A stretch of DNA of 64,000 bases from Streptococcus mitis (GCF_946190275.1 NZ_CAMHZQ010000008.1:24485-88484); one strand, 5' to 3'. Shown: positions 51,706-62,178, counted from the first letter of the stretch. The notes: generated by a model not told the origin, from the sequence alone. A program made the numbers and translations.

Positions 51706-51830
51706 AGTGATTAGTACACTTGTTTTTGAATTGAGATGAAATTTTCTGCGCTATAAACACTTGTTTTCTAATTTTGTTTACGGTTTTATTTTTTGATAAA
51801 AACATGCGGAAAAAAAATAAAAAAGTTGCA

Positions 51831-51867
51831 TGTAAAGGTTTACAAAATAACTTACTTGTGCTATACT
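51831..51867 (+). promoter_or_regulatory. lacTFEG promoter with cre-like palindrome
   Basis: TTTACA (51839-51844), 17-bp spacer, TATACT (51862-51867). TGTAAAGGTTTACA (51831-51844) is a perfect 6+6 palindrome around GG that overlaps the -35 and resembles a cre site with GG in place of the CG core. Confidence 0.65.
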
Positions 51868-51885
51868 TAAATCACAAGTTAATAC

Positions 51886-51972
51886 AAGGTGAGTGTTACT
51901 AAGTAATATTAGGCATGATCACAGGTGAATTAGAAATCGACTGATTTTCTAGTTCATTTGTGGTCATTTTTT
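51886..51972 (+). promoter_or_regulatory. LacT antitermination leader (RAT) and overlapping terminator
   Basis: A RAT-like sequence (about 51886-51919, GGTGAGTGTTACTAAGTAAT then ATTAGGCATG) overlaps the 5' arm of a long terminator hairpin (51916-51936 with 51946-51966) ending in TTTTTT (51967-51972). LacT bound to the RAT should stop the terminator from forming. Position 38 bases before lacT fits autoregulation. Confidence 0.75.
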
Positions 51973-52009
51973 GTAATAATATACCTTTAAGATATAAAAG
52001 GAGGTTGAC

Positions 52010-52846
52010 ATGTATCGAATTCTAAATCCAATGAATCACAATGTCTCGCTTGTCAGAAATGATAAAGGAGAAGAAGTGATTGTGATTGGTAAGGGGATTG
52101 CATTTGGAAAGAAGAAGGGAGATTTGATTGCTGAACATCAGGTTGAGAAAATCTTTCGGATGAAGACGGAAGAGTCCAGAGAAAACTTTATGGCTCTCCT
52201 CAAAGATGTTCCGCTTGATTTTATCACAGTGACTTATGAAATCATTGATAAGCTATCAAAGAAATATCATTATCCGATTCAAGAGTATCTCTACGTAACC
52301 TTGACAGATCATATTTACTGTTCTTACCAAGCTCTAGCACAAGGAAGGTACAAGGATAGTAATTTGCCAGATATTTCTGCCAAGTATCCTGTCGCTTTTC
52401 AAATCGCAAATGAAGCTTTTGAAATTTACCGTCAGAAGCTAGCGGATCATTTTCCTGAGGACGAAATTATTCGGATTGCTTATCATTTCATCAATGCCGA
52501 AGGCGAGAATGAAGTAGAAGTAGTTAAGTCAATTGATAAGAGGAAAGAAATTCTCAGGAATGTTGAAGAAGTTTTAACGGACTATGCAATTCAACGAACC
52601 AAAGAGAATAACCATTTCTATGATCGCTTTATGATCCATTTGAATTATTTCTTGGATTATTTAGACAGATCTAGAGATGATAACCAATCACTTCTGGATA
52701 TGGAAGATCATATTAAACAATCCTATCCAAAAGCCTTCGAGATTGGTTCTAAGATCTATGATGTGATTACGCAACATACGGGTCTTGATTTGTATAAAAG
52801 TGAACGAGTTTATCTAGTTCTACATATCCAACGTTTATTGTCATAA
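52010..52846 (+). CDS. lacT: BglG-family transcription antiterminator LacT
   Basis: RNA-binding antiterminator of 278 residues. The CAT domain (1-55: YRILNPMNHNVSLV, GKGIAFGKKKGD) binds the RAT; two PRD domains follow, with the regulatory histidines in LTDHIYCSY, AYHFINAEGE, FMIHLNYFLDYL and VLHIQRLL. They are phosphorylated by the PTS to report on lactose and energy state. RBS AGGAGG. Confidence 0.95.
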   Translation: MYRILNPMNHNVSLVRNDKGEEVIVIGKGIAFGKKKGDLIAEHQVEKIFRMKTEESRENFMALLKDVPLDFITVTYEIIDKLSKKYHYPIQEYLYVTLTDHIYCSYQALAQGRYKDSNLPDISAKYPVAFQIANEAFEIYRQKLADHFPEDEIIRIAYHFINAEGENEVEVVKSIDKRKEILRNVEEVLTDYAIQRTKENNHFYDRFMIHLNYFLDYLDRSRDDNQSLLDMEDHIKQSYPKAFEIGSKIYDVITQHTGLDLYKSERVYLVLHIQRLLS

Positions 52847-52881
52847 AAATTTAATTAAAACTATATAAGGAGAATTCTATC

Positions 52882-53199
52882 ATGAATAGAGAAGAAGTAA
52901 CATTGTTAGGTTTTGAAATCGTAGCCTATGCTGGCGATGCTCGTTCAAAACTATTGGAAGCCTTGAAGGCTGCTGAAGCTGGTGATTTTGAAAAAGCGGA
53001 CGCTCTGGTAGAGGAAGCTGGTTCTTGCATTGCTGAAGCTCATCATGCGCAAACAAGTCTATTGACTAAGGAAGCTTCTGGTGAGGACTTAGCGTATAGT
53101 GTGACCATGATGCATGGTCAAGATCACTTGATGACAACTATTTTGTTAAAAGATTTGATGCACCATTTAATTGAACTGTACAAGAGAGGAGTTAAATAA
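52882..53199 (+). CDS. lacF: Lactose PTS EIIA
   Basis: Trimeric helical EIIA-Lac of 105 residues. The phosphorylated histidine is H78 in [10 protein letters not shown] with D81 for the metal. RBS AAGGAG. Its stop overlaps the start of lacE by one base. Confidence 0.97.
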   Translation: MNREEVTLLGFEIVAYAGDARSKLLEALKAAEAGDFEKADALVEEAGSCIAEAHHAQTSLLTKEASGEDLAYSVTMMHGQDHLMTTILLKDLMHHLIELYKRGVK

Positions 53200-54890
53200 T
53201 GAATAAACTAATTGCATTTATTGAGAAAGGAAAACCTTTCTTTGAGAAATTATCTCGTAATATCTATCTTCGTGCTATTCGTGATGGTTTCATTGCAGGT
53301 ATGCCTGTTATTCTCTTCTCAAGTATCTTTATCTTGATTGCCTTTGTACCAAACTCATGGGGCTTTAAATGGTCTGATGAAGTTGTAGCCTTTCTGATGA
53401 AACCTTATAGCTATTCTATGGGTATTCTGGCTCTCTTGGTAGCTGGTACAACAGCTAAGTCATTGACTGACTCAGTAAACCGTAGCATGGAGAAAACCAA
53501 TCAAATCAACTATATGTCAACATTGTTGGCAGCAATTGTTGGTTTGTTGATGTTGGCAGCTGATCCTATCGAAAATGGTCTAGCTACTGGATTCTTGGGG
53601 ACAAAAGGTTTGCTTTCAGCCTTCCTTTCAGCCTTTGTTACCGTAGCAATCTATAAGGTTTGTGTTAAGAACAACGTCACTATTCGTATGCCTGACGAAG
53701 TTCCACCTAATATCTCACAAGTATTTAAAGATGTGATTCCATTCACTCTATCAGTAGTTTCTCTTTATGCTCTTGATTTACTAGCTCGTCATTTTGTTGG
53801 TGCAAGCGTAGCTGAATCAATTGGTAAATTCTTCGCACCACTCTTCTCTGCAGCTGATGGCTATCTAGGTATTACCATTATCTTTGGTGCCTTTGCCTTC
53901 TTCTGGTTTGTTGGTATCCATGGTCCATCTATCGTTGAACCTGCTATCGCGGCTATTACCTATGCAAATGCCGAAGTCAACTTGAACCTTCTCCAACAAG
54001 GCATGCACGCTGACAAGATTCTTACTTCTGGTACACAAATGTTTATCGTTACCATGGGTGGTACTGGTGCGACACTAGTTGTTCCATTCATGTTCATGTG
54101 GTTAACAAAATCAAAACGTAACCGTGCAATCGGTCGTGCTTCAGTAGTTCCAACCTTCTTTGGTGTAAATGAACCAATCTTGTTTGGTGCACCTCTTGTA
54201 CTGAATCCAATCTTCTTCATTCCATTTATCTTTGCTCCAATCGCGAACGTTTGGATCTTCAAATTCTTTATTGAAACACTTGGAATGAACTCATTTACTG
54301 CTAATCTACCATGGACAACTCCAGCTCCACTAGGTCTAGTTCTTGGTACTAACTTCCAAGTTCTATCATTCATTCTTGCTGCCCTTCTAATTGTGGTTGA
54401 CGTTGTCATTTACTATCCATTCCTTAAAGTCTATGATGAACAAATTCTTGAAGAAGAACGTTCAGGTAAGTCTAATGATGAATTGAAAGAAAAAGTTGCT
54501 GCAAACTTCAACACTGCAAAAGCAGATGCTATTCTTGAAAAAGCTGGTGTAGAAGCAGCACAAAATACAATCACTGAAGAAACAAATGTCTTGGTTCTTT
54601 GTGCAGGTGGAGGGACAAGTGGACTTCTTGCAAATGCTTTGAATAAGGCAGCTGCAGAATACAATGTTCCTGTGAAAGCAGCAGCAGGTGGCTATGGTGC
54701 TCACCGTGAAATGTTGCCAGAGTTTGATCTTGTTATCCTTGCCCCTCAAGTTGCTTCAAACTTTGAAGATATGAAAGCAGAAACAGATAAACTCGGTATT
54801 AAACTTGCCAAGACAGAAGGTGCTCAATACATCAAATTAACCCGTGATGGAAAAGGTGCTCTAGCGTTTGTACAAGCTCAATTCGATTAA
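53199..54890 (+). CDS. lacE: Lactose PTS EIICB
   Basis: A 563-residue lactose transporter. The EIIC part (residues 1-410) has about ten membrane segments with the family motifs [10 protein letters not shown] and [10 protein letters not shown] linker leads to EIIB with the phosphorylated cysteine C468 in [11 protein letters not shown]. It delivers lactose-6-phosphate to the cytoplasm. The last 12 bases of the gene are also the first bases of the 124-bp tandem unit that follows. Confidence 0.97.
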   Translation: MNKLIAFIEKGKPFFEKLSRNIYLRAIRDGFIAGMPVILFSSIFILIAFVPNSWGFKWSDEVVAFLMKPYSYSMGILALLVAGTTAKSLTDSVNRSMEKTNQINYMSTLLAAIVGLLMLAADPIENGLATGFLGTKGLLSAFLSAFVTVAIYKVCVKNNVTIRMPDEVPPNISQVFKDVIPFTLSVVSLYALDLLARHFVGASVAESIGKFFAPLFSAADGYLGITIIFGAFAFFWFVGIHGPSIVEPAIAAITYANAEVNLNLLQQGMHADKILTSGTQMFIVTMGGTGATLVVPFMFMWLTKSKRNRAIGRASVVPTFFGVNEPILFGAPLVLNPIFFIPFIFAPIANVWIFKFFIETLGMNSFTANLPWTTPAPLGLVLGTNFQVLSFILAALLIVVDVVIYYPFLKVYDEQILEEERSGKSNDELKEKVAANFNTAKADAILEKAGVEAAQNTITEETNVLVLCAGGGTSGLLANALNKAAAEYNVPVKAAAGGYGAHREMLPEFDLVILAPQVASNFEDMKAETDKLGIKLAKTEGAQYIKLTRDGKGALAFVQAQFD

Positions 54891-55126
54891 CGATAGGGAC
54901 TGTGAAACAGTCTCCTCTCGTTACGGAAATCGCTATGGCGAATTTCCTAATCGCCTTGTTAATTCGTCGGTAAAAAGATATCGTTTTTACCTCCTCATGT
55001 CACAATTCGATTAATAATAGGGACTATAAAACAGTCTCCTATCGTTACGGAAGTCGCTATGGCGAATTTCCTAATTGCCTTGTTAATTCGTCGGTAAAAA
55101 GATATTGTTTTTACCTTCTCACGTCA
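54879..55126 (+). repeat. Two tandem copies of a 124-bp structured unit between lacE and lacG
   Basis: Unit 1 is 54879-55002, unit 2 is 55003-55126, both exactly 124 bp, and the next bases (CAATTCG) repeat the unit's start. Each has three inverted repeats: GGACTGT...ACAGTC (degenerate in unit 2), a GAAATCGC/GCGAATTTC pair, and a perfect GGTAAAAA/TTTTTACC. Unit 1 begins within the last 12 bases of lacE. It may be a small mobile or MITE-like repeat, or an mRNA processing element that sets the lacE:lacG ratio. The rest of the spacer to 55229 has only the lacG RBS. Confidence 0.85.
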
Positions 55127-55220
55127 CAATTCGGTGACTTAGTACAAGAAGTGAGATGGAGAAGGATGGCTCACTGACTCCTCTCCTCTCACTTTTACTT
55201 TATTTTAAATCAAGAAATAG

Positions 55221-56636
<1,416 letters not shown>

Positions 56637-56678
56637 TAGAATTAGTAATTAGATATAGAATTTTAGTGAGGCAAAAAG

Positions 56679-56936
56679 ATGTTCAAAGATTTTATCCAAT
56701 CTATTTATGAAAAAGTTTATATTATAAATTTCGAAAAATGTTCTCAAATACCGTATTTGACGAATGAAGAATTGAAAAGTCTTGGAAAATGGTATGTCTC
56801 GACTGGTAAAGAATGGATTTGTCATTCAGATTATGAGCTGGAAGAATTTAAAAATCTGTTTTTAAATTTTATCAGTCCTGAAGAACGGGATAATATCTCC
56901 TTTGATTCAGATTTTATGCCGTTTCAACAATCATAA
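56679..56936 (+). CDS. Hypothetical 85-residue protein after lacG
   Basis: A frame with GTGAGG before ATG 56679, 42 bases after lacG and ending before a bidirectional terminator, so it is probably the last gene of the lac operon. Acidic, aromatic, mostly helical; no membrane segment. Two cysteines (EKCSQ, WICHSD). I do not recognise a family. Confidence 0.55.
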   Translation: MFKDFIQSIYEKVYIINFEKCSQIPYLTNEELKSLGKWYVSTGKEWICHSDYELEEFKNLFLNFISPEERDNISFDSDFMPFQQS

Positions 56937-56970
56937 AGTAGGAAACTCTTTGTAAAAATCTTCATCAAAA

Positions 56971-57013
56971 AATGCGTCATATCAAGATTCTTATTTTCTT
57001 GGTATGACGCATT
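56971..57013. terminator. Bidirectional terminator between lac operon and lacR
   Basis: A 16-bp stem (56971-56986 with 56998-57013, one G-T pair) with A-rich and T-rich flanks on both sides. Confidence 0.85.
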
Positions 57014-57036
57014 TTATATTTTATCAATCCTCAGTT

Positions 57037-57804
57037 TTATGGTTTAGAAAGAATAATTTTTGTTTGTTTTGAAAGTTGTTCAAACGTTTCTTTGCTCAGT
57101 TTAGAATCTGAAACGATGGTATCGATATCTGAGATATTGTAGAAGGTGTAAAAATCAAACTTATTGAACTTACTATTGTCAGCTAGTAAGTATTTTTTAT
57201 TGGAATTATTGAGGGCGATTCGTTGGGATTCGCCTTCCTCTTCACTAAAGGTCGCAATCGCATTATCCTGAATACCATTACAGCTAACGAAGGCTTTAGA
57301 AAATTGTAAATTGGCCAAGTTTTGCAAGGTTAGTGTTCCCACAAAGGCTCCGGTGATGGAGCGGTAATTTCCACCAATTAAAATCAAATCTGTTAGTTTT
57401 CGTTCGTTTAGGATGAGAAAGACTGGTAAACTGTTTGTTACAACACGGATATTATCAATTGGAAGTTCACGGGCAAAAGATTCCAAGGTTGTCCCTGGAC
57501 CAATAAAAATAGTTTCTCCTTCATCGATTAAATGACCTGCAAAACGGCTGATTTCTTGTTTTTCTGCGATTTGTAAGCTTTGTTTTTCAATATTGGAACG
57601 TTCATTGTTTAAAATGGAGCCTGTGCGAATTTTTTCAGCTCCACCGTGCACTCGAACAAGTAGGTCTTTGTCTGCTAACTCTTGCAAGTAGCGTCTAGCA
57701 GTCATATCTGACACATCTAAGCGAGTCATGATTTCTTTTACAGTAATAGTTCCCTTTGTATTTACCGTTTCTAGAATATTATCTAGTTTTTCCTGCTTTA
57801 GCAT
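57037..57804 (-). CDS. lacR: DeoR-family lactose repressor LacR
   Basis: A 255-residue DeoR-type repressor. The N-terminal helix-turn-helix is VKEIMTRLDVSDMTARRYLQ; the sugar-phosphate sensor domain has GPGTTLESFARELP, VVTNSLPVF and LADNSKFNKFDF. In this family tagatose-6-phosphate is the inducer. Start is the ATG at 57804, behind AGAGGTG. It faces the lacTFEG operon and should act on the TGTTTG-type operators at gatA and lacA. Confidence 0.92.
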   Translation of the reverse strand: MLKQEKLDNILETVNTKGTITVKEIMTRLDVSDMTARRYLQELADKDLLVRVHGGAEKIRTGSILNNERSNIEKQSLQIAEKQEISRFAGHLIDEGETIFIGPGTTLESFARELPIDNIRVVTNSLPVFLILNERKLTDLILIGGNYRSITGAFVGTLTLQNLANLQFSKAFVSCNGIQDNAIATFSEEEGESQRIALNNSNKKYLLADNSKFNKFDFYTFYNISDIDTIVSDSKLSKETFEQLSKQTKIILSKP

Positions 57805-57883
57805 CGTTATCACCTCTATTTCTATTACTATTTTATCATAAAGTATTCAATCAATCAATTTAAAAAACAAAAGAAAACAAAAA

Positions 57884-57920
57884 CAAAAATATCATGGTTG
57901 TTTTAAACAAACCATGATAT
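57884..57920 (-). terminator. Terminator of nrdF
   Basis: ATATCATGGTT (57889-57899) and AACCATGATAT (57910-57920) pair perfectly; the minus-strand tail is T-rich. The loop (GTTTTAAACA) also resembles half of a LacR site. Confidence 0.7.
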
Positions 57921-57945
57921 TGATATCATTTCTGAAATTGTTGAC

Positions 57946-58908
57946 TTAGTCTAAACCGTAGTTGTAGTCATCGTCTTGCATGGCTTCAACTTCACCAAGG
58001 AGGTAACCATTTCCGACTTGAGAGAAGAAGTCGTGGTTGGATGTTCCTGTTGAAATACCGTTCATAACGATTGGGTTGACATCATCTGCTGAGTCTGGGA
58101 AGAGTGGATCTTGTCCCAGGTTCATAAGAGCTTTATTGGCATTGTAGCGAAGGAAGGTTTTAACTTCTTCCGTCCAACCAACACCGTCATAGAGGCTTTC
58201 TGTATAACCTTCTTCGTTCTCATAGAGGGTATAGAGTAGGTCGTACATCCATTCTTTGAGTTTTTCTTGCTCTTCTTCAGGTAATTCATTGAAACCGAGT
58301 TGGAATTTGTAACCAATGTAGGTTCCGTGAACAGACTCATCACGAATAATCAGTTTGATGATTTCCGCAACGTTAGCTAGTTTGTTGTTACCGAGATAGT
58401 AGAGTGGTGTGAAGAAACCTGAGTAGAAGAGGAAGGTTTCAAGGAAGACGCTGGCTACTTTCTTTTCAAGTGGGTTACCGTTTAGGTAGATTTCGTTGAC
58501 AATCTCAGCCTTTTTTTGTAGGTAAGGATTGGTATTGGTCCATTCGAAAATTTCTTCAATCTCAGCCTTTGTATTCAAGGTAGAAAAGATTGATGAGTAA
58601 GATTTAGCGTGGACAGACTCCATAAATTGGATGTTATTGAAAACAGCTTCCTCATGCGGAGTACGGATGTCTGAACGAAGTGCCTGAACTCCTGTTTCAG
58701 ATTGCATGGTATCCAAAAGTGTCAAACCACCAAAGACTTTTCCTACCAAGTCTTTTTCTATATTTGATAGCTTTCTCCAGTCATCCAAGTCATTTGACAA
58801 GGGAATACGTGTATCAAGCCAGAATTGCTCCGTCAGTTTTTCCCAAGTTGATTTGTCGATGACATCTTCGATGGCATTCCAGTTAATGGCTTTGTAGTAA
58901 GTTTCCAT
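57946..58908 (-). CDS. nrdF: Class Ib ribonucleotide reductase beta subunit
   Basis: Radical-generating subunit with a dimetal (Mn or Fe) site; 320 residues. Metal ligands are in the helices FNNIQFMESVHAKSYSSIF and IRDESVHGTYIGYKF, with an early Asp/Glu helix (LTLLDTMQSETG). The C-terminal tail YNYGLD-like end binds NrdE. It has its own extended -10 on the minus strand (TGATAAAAT, near 58950-58970) behind a hairpin after nrdE. Confidence 0.95.
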   Translation of the reverse strand: METYYKAINWNAIEDVIDKSTWEKLTEQFWLDTRIPLSNDLDDWRKLSNIEKDLVGKVFGGLTLLDTMQSETGVQALRSDIRTPHEEAVFNNIQFMESVHAKSYSSIFSTLNTKAEIEEIFEWTNTNPYLQKKAEIVNEIYLNGNPLEKKVASVFLETFLFYSGFFTPLYYLGNNKLANVAEIIKLIIRDESVHGTYIGYKFQLGFNELPEEEQEKLKEWMYDLLYTLYENEEGYTESLYDGVGWTEEVKTFLRYNANKALMNLGQDPLFPDSADDVNPIVMNGISTGTSNHDFFSQVGNGYLLGEVEAMQDDDYNYGLD

Positions 58909-58985
58909 TTGAAATCTCTTTCTGTGTTTAGTATTGCGAACTCACAATATCTCTATTTTATCATAATCCTAGAGTAGTTTCGCAC

Positions 58986-59009
58986 AAAAAGTCGGAAGCC
59001 CGACTTTTT
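58986..59009. terminator. Hairpin between nrdE and nrdF
   Basis: AAAAAGTCGG pairs with CCGACTTTTT around a 4-base loop. Flanking A and T runs let it act on the minus strand, lowering or separating nrdF transcription from nrdHE. Confidence 0.75.
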
Positions 59010-59100
59010 TGTTTTTCCATAGTATAGATGCTTATTCCAGTTTAGTTTAGCAGGGTGAATGAATACTTATCTGAGAAAATGTAGTTTCCTCAAGCAAAGA

Positions 59101-61260
59101 TTAAATCACACAGCTCTCACATTGGTTGGCACCGACTTCTCCACCATCATCTGTAAAGGTACGGACGTAGTAGATAGACTTGATACCCTTGTTAAAGGCA
59201 TAGTTACGAAGGATAGACAAGTCACGTGTCGTTTGTTTGTTTTCTTTCTTCCATTCGTAAAGTCCTTTTGGAATGTCACTACGCATGAAGAGAGTGAGTG
59301 AAAGTCCTTGGTCTACGTGCTCAGTCGCAGCAGCGTAAACATCAATCACTTTACGCATATCCATGTCGTAAGCAGAAGTGTAGTAAGGAATAGTATCTGT
59401 TGACAAACCTGCGGCAGGATAGTAGATTTTACCAATTTTCTTTTCTTGACGCTCTTCGATACGTTGTGTAATCGGGTGGATAGAAGCAGAAACGTCGTTG
59501 ATATAGCTGATAGAACCATTTGGAGCAACAGCTAGACGGTTTTGGTGGTAAAGTCCATCTGCTTGAACCTTGTCGCGAAGTTCAGCCCAGTCAGCAGCAC
59601 TTGGGATAAAGACATCTTTAAAGAGTTCTTTAACACGGTCTGATTTTGGAACAAATTCGCCTGTCACATACTTGTCGAAGTAGCTTCCGTTAGCATAGTC
59701 TGATTTTTCAAAGTTATGGAATGTAATACCACGTTCACGCGCGATGTTGTTTGACTCAACCAAGGTCCAGTAGTTCATAAGCATAAAGTAGATGCTTGTA
59801 AACTCAACAGACTCAGGCGATCCATATTCAATCAATTGTTGGGCAAGGTAGCTGTGAAGTCCCATGGCACCAAGTCCAAAGGTATGAGCTTGGCTATTTC
59901 CGTGGTCGATGGTAGGAACAGCTACGATGTGTGAACTATCTGTAACGAAAGTAAGGGCACGAACCATAGCACGGATAGAACGACCAAAGTCAGGTGAAGT
60001 CATCATGTTGACTACGTTGGTTGAACCAAGGTTACATGAAACGTCCGTTCCCATTTGAAGGAATTCTTGAGCATCGTTGATCAAGCTTGGTTCTTGAACT
60101 TGAAGAATCTCAGAACACAAGTTACTCATGATAATCTTACCATCAACAGGATTTGCACGGTTAGCCGTATCAATGTTGACGACATAAGGATAGCCAGACT
60201 CTTGTTGCAATTTAGAGATTTCAGTTTCCAAATCACGCGCCTTGATTTTTGTCTTGCGGATGTTTGGATTTGCGACCAATTCATCGTATTTTTCAGTGAT
60301 GTCGATGTAGTTGAATGGCACACCATACTCAAGCTCTACAGAATATGGACTGAAGAGGTACATTTCTTCATTTTTACGAGCCAATTCGTAGAATTTATCT
60401 GGAACCACAACACCAAGTGAAAGGGTCTTAACACGAACTTTTTCATCGGCGTTTTCTTTCTTAGTGGAAAGGAAGGCGATGATATCTGGGTGAAAGACGT
60501 TGAGGTAGACAACACCAGCACCTTGACGTTGACCCAATTGGTTTGAGTAAGAGAAGCTGTCTTCGAAGAGTTTCATAACTGGTACGACACCAGAAGCTGC
60601 TCCTTCATAGCCCTTGATAGGAGCTCCAGCTTCACGAAGGTTGCTGAGGGAAATTCCCACACCTCCACCGATACGTGACAGTTGAAGAGCTGAGTTGATA
60701 GAACGTCCAATAGAGTTCATATCATCTGTGACCTGAATCAAGAAACATGATACCAATTCTCCACGACGAGCACGACCAGCATTCAAGAAGGAAGGAGTAG
60801 CTGGTTGGTAGCGTTGGTGGATGATTTCATTGGCAATATCGATTGCAATCGCCTCATTCCCATCAGCGAAATAAAGGGCGTTGAAGAAGACACGGTCTTC
60901 CATACTTTCAAGATAGTATTCACCGTCGTTGGTTTTCAAAGCATATTGATTATAAAATTTATAGGCAGCCATGAAAGACTTGAATTGGAAGTTTTGTTCT
61001 TTGATAAATTGGTGCAATTCTTCCAAAAACTCTGGACGGTATTTCTTGATAAAGGCTGTTTCGATGTAGTTGTGTTCAATGAGGTAGTTGATTTTATCTT
61101 TGATTGAATCAAAAATCATAGTATTTGGAACTACATTTTCTTTAAAGAAGGCATCCAAGGCTTCCTTATCTTTATGAAGCATGATTTGTCCATTAACAGG
61201 ACGGTTGATTTCGTTATTGAGACGGAAGTAAGTCACGTCCTCAAGATGTTTTAATCCCAT
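59101..61260 (-). CDS. nrdE: Class Ib ribonucleotide reductase alpha subunit
   Basis: Catalytic subunit that reduces NDPs to dNDPs; 719 residues. Cysteines of the active site appear in ELVSCFLIQ and NLCSEI; PNGSISYIN and the tyrosine pair region follow. The C-terminus ends in the redox pair CESCVI that NrdH reduces. No ATP-cone domain, as expected for class Ib. A 7-bp perfect inverted repeat separates it from nrdH. Confidence 0.97.
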   Translation of the reverse strand: MGLKHLEDVTYFRLNNEINRPVNGQIMLHKDKEALDAFFKENVVPNTMIFDSIKDKINYLIEHNYIETAFIKKYRPEFLEELHQFIKEQNFQFKSFMAAYKFYNQYALKTNDGEYYLESMEDRVFFNALYFADGNEAIAIDIANEIIHQRYQPATPSFLNAGRARRGELVSCFLIQVTDDMNSIGRSINSALQLSRIGGGVGISLSNLREAGAPIKGYEGAASGVVPVMKLFEDSFSYSNQLGQRQGAGVVYLNVFHPDIIAFLSTKKENADEKVRVKTLSLGVVVPDKFYELARKNEEMYLFSPYSVELEYGVPFNYIDITEKYDELVANPNIRKTKIKARDLETEISKLQQESGYPYVVNIDTANRANPVDGKIIMSNLCSEILQVQEPSLINDAQEFLQMGTDVSCNLGSTNVVNMMTSPDFGRSIRAMVRALTFVTDSSHIVAVPTIDHGNSQAHTFGLGAMGLHSYLAQQLIEYGSPESVEFTSIYFMLMNYWTLVESNNIARERGITFHNFEKSDYANGSYFDKYVTGEFVPKSDRVKELFKDVFIPSAADWAELRDKVQADGLYHQNRLAVAPNGSISYINDVSASIHPITQRIEERQEKKIGKIYYPAAGLSTDTIPYYTSAYDMDMRKVIDVYAAATEHVDQGLSLTLFMRSDIPKGLYEWKKENKQTTRDLSILRNYAFNKGIKSIYYVRTFTDDGGEVGANQCESCVI

Positions 61261-61291
61261 AAAATTTCCCTTATCTAATTACAAAAGAAAG

Positions 61292-61314
61292 GCTTCTAAG
61301 TTAGCCCTAGAAGC
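61292..61314. other. Inverted repeat between nrdH and nrdE
   Basis: GCTTCTA (61292-61298) and TAGAAGC (61308-61314) form a perfect 7-bp stem 31 bases before the nrdE start on the minus strand. The T-rich tail is weak; it may be an attenuator or processing site. Confidence 0.45.
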
Positions 61315-61340
61315 AGTTTCTTCTGGATGATGTACTAAGA

Positions 61341-61559
61341 TTATGCTAATTGTTTCAGTTTTCCTGGTTGGAAACCTGAAAAGACTTCAGTTGGTGTTTG
61401 GATAACAGGAGCTGCGCTGAAACCGAGCTCTTTAACTTGATCGATGTACTCAGGTTGCTCATCAAGATTGATTTCACGATAAGCGACATTATTACTGTCC
61501 AAGAAACGTTTGGTCATCTTACATTGGACACAGTTGTTTTTAGAATAAACGGTTACCAT
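61341..61559 (-). CDS. nrdH: Glutaredoxin-like NrdH
   Basis: A 72-residue thioredoxin-fold electron donor for NrdE. The redox motif is CVQCKM (residues 10-15), with the conserved AAPVIQT cis-proline and the C-terminal FSGFQPGKLKQL typical of NrdH. RBS GAGGAG. First gene of nrdHEF; nrdI is not in the cluster. Confidence 0.95.
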   Translation of the reverse strand: MVTVYSKNNCVQCKMTKRFLDSNNVAYREINLDEQPEYIDQVKELGFSAAPVIQTPTEVFSGFQPGKLKQLA

Positions 61560-61594
61560 TGTGTAACTCCTCTTTCAAAATAGATTACTTTCTT

Positions 61595-61622
61595 AGTATA
61601 TCAGAAAATAAATTTTTGTCAA
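61595..61622 (-). promoter_or_regulatory. nrdHEF promoter
   Basis: On the minus strand TTGACA (61617-61622), 16-bp spacer, TATACT (61595-61600): near-consensus. Confidence 0.8.
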
Positions 61623-61630
61623 TGATTTGA

Positions 61631-61687
61631 AACTAAATATAGTGGTCTATTTTTCTACTCGAGGTATCAAAACACAATATGTAGTGT
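61631..61687 (-). promoter_or_regulatory. Two NrdR boxes upstream of nrdHEF
   Basis: ACACAATATGTAGTGT (61672-61687) is a near-perfect NrdR box. AACTAAATATAGTGGT (61631-61646) is a weaker second box. They lie just upstream of the nrdHEF -35. The centre distance is 41 bp (four helical turns), longer than the roughly three turns seen in most NrdR operators. NrdR with ATP/dATP would repress. Confidence 0.75.
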
Positions 61688-61818
61688 TTGCTTTGTGAAA
61701 TAGTGATAATTATCCTACAAGTAGTTTTTTGGAAAACTATATCCTGTGTTTTGTTATCTAGAATAGAAGATTTTCAGGAAGTTATCTGAAAGGAAATCGA
61801 ATAAATCCCATAAAATGC
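61688..61818. other. nrdH/ptsH divergent spacer
   Basis: Between the NrdR boxes and the ptsH promoter are about 130 AT-rich bases. A third, poor NrdR-like match (ACACAGGATATAGT on the minus strand, about 61736-61751) is the only feature noticed. Confidence 0.45.
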
Positions 61819-61847
61819 TTGAAAAAAATCCTAGAAGATGATATAAT
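61819..61847 (+). promoter_or_regulatory. ptsHI promoter
   Basis: TTGAAA (61819-61824), 17-bp spacer, TATAAT (61842-61847). Confidence 0.8.
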
Positions 61848-61909
61848 ACCAAATTGTAAGGGTTATCACATATAACTCAAAAAAGAAAGAACAAAAGGAG
61901 AGTCAAACT

Positions 61910-62173
61910 ATGGCTTCTAAAGATTTCCACGTAGTGGCAGAAACAGGTATTCACGCACGTCCAGCAACATTGTTGGTACAAACTGCTAGCAAATTTGCTT
62001 CAGATATCACTCTTGAGTACAAAGGTAAATCAGTTAACCTTAAATCAATCATGGGTGTTATGAGTCTTGGTGTTGGCCAAGGTGCTGACGTAACTATCTC
62101 AGCTGAAGGTGCAGATGCAGATGACGCTATCGCTGCAATCTCAGAAACAATGGAAAAAGAAGGATTGGCATAA
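61910..62173 (+). CDS. ptsH: Phosphocarrier protein HPr
   Basis: General PTS phosphocarrier; 87 residues. H15 in GIHARPA accepts phosphate from enzyme I. S46 in NLKSIMG is the HPr kinase site that turns HPr into a CcpA partner for cre control. It feeds the Gat and Lac PTS genes in this window. RBS AAAGGAG; ptsI starts 6 bases later. Confidence 0.98.
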   Translation: MASKDFHVVAETGIHARPATLLVQTASKFASDITLEYKGKSVNLKSIMGVMSLGVGQGADVTISAEGADADDAIAAISETMEKEGLA

Positions 62174-62178
62174 GGAAA

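Noticed and set aside
54879..55126. CRISPR array
   Set aside because: Only two 124-bp units, no spacers, no cas genes.
59059..59301. An 80-codon plus-strand frame at the nrdE 3' end
   Set aside because: Most of it is antisense to nrdE coding sequence; no RBS.
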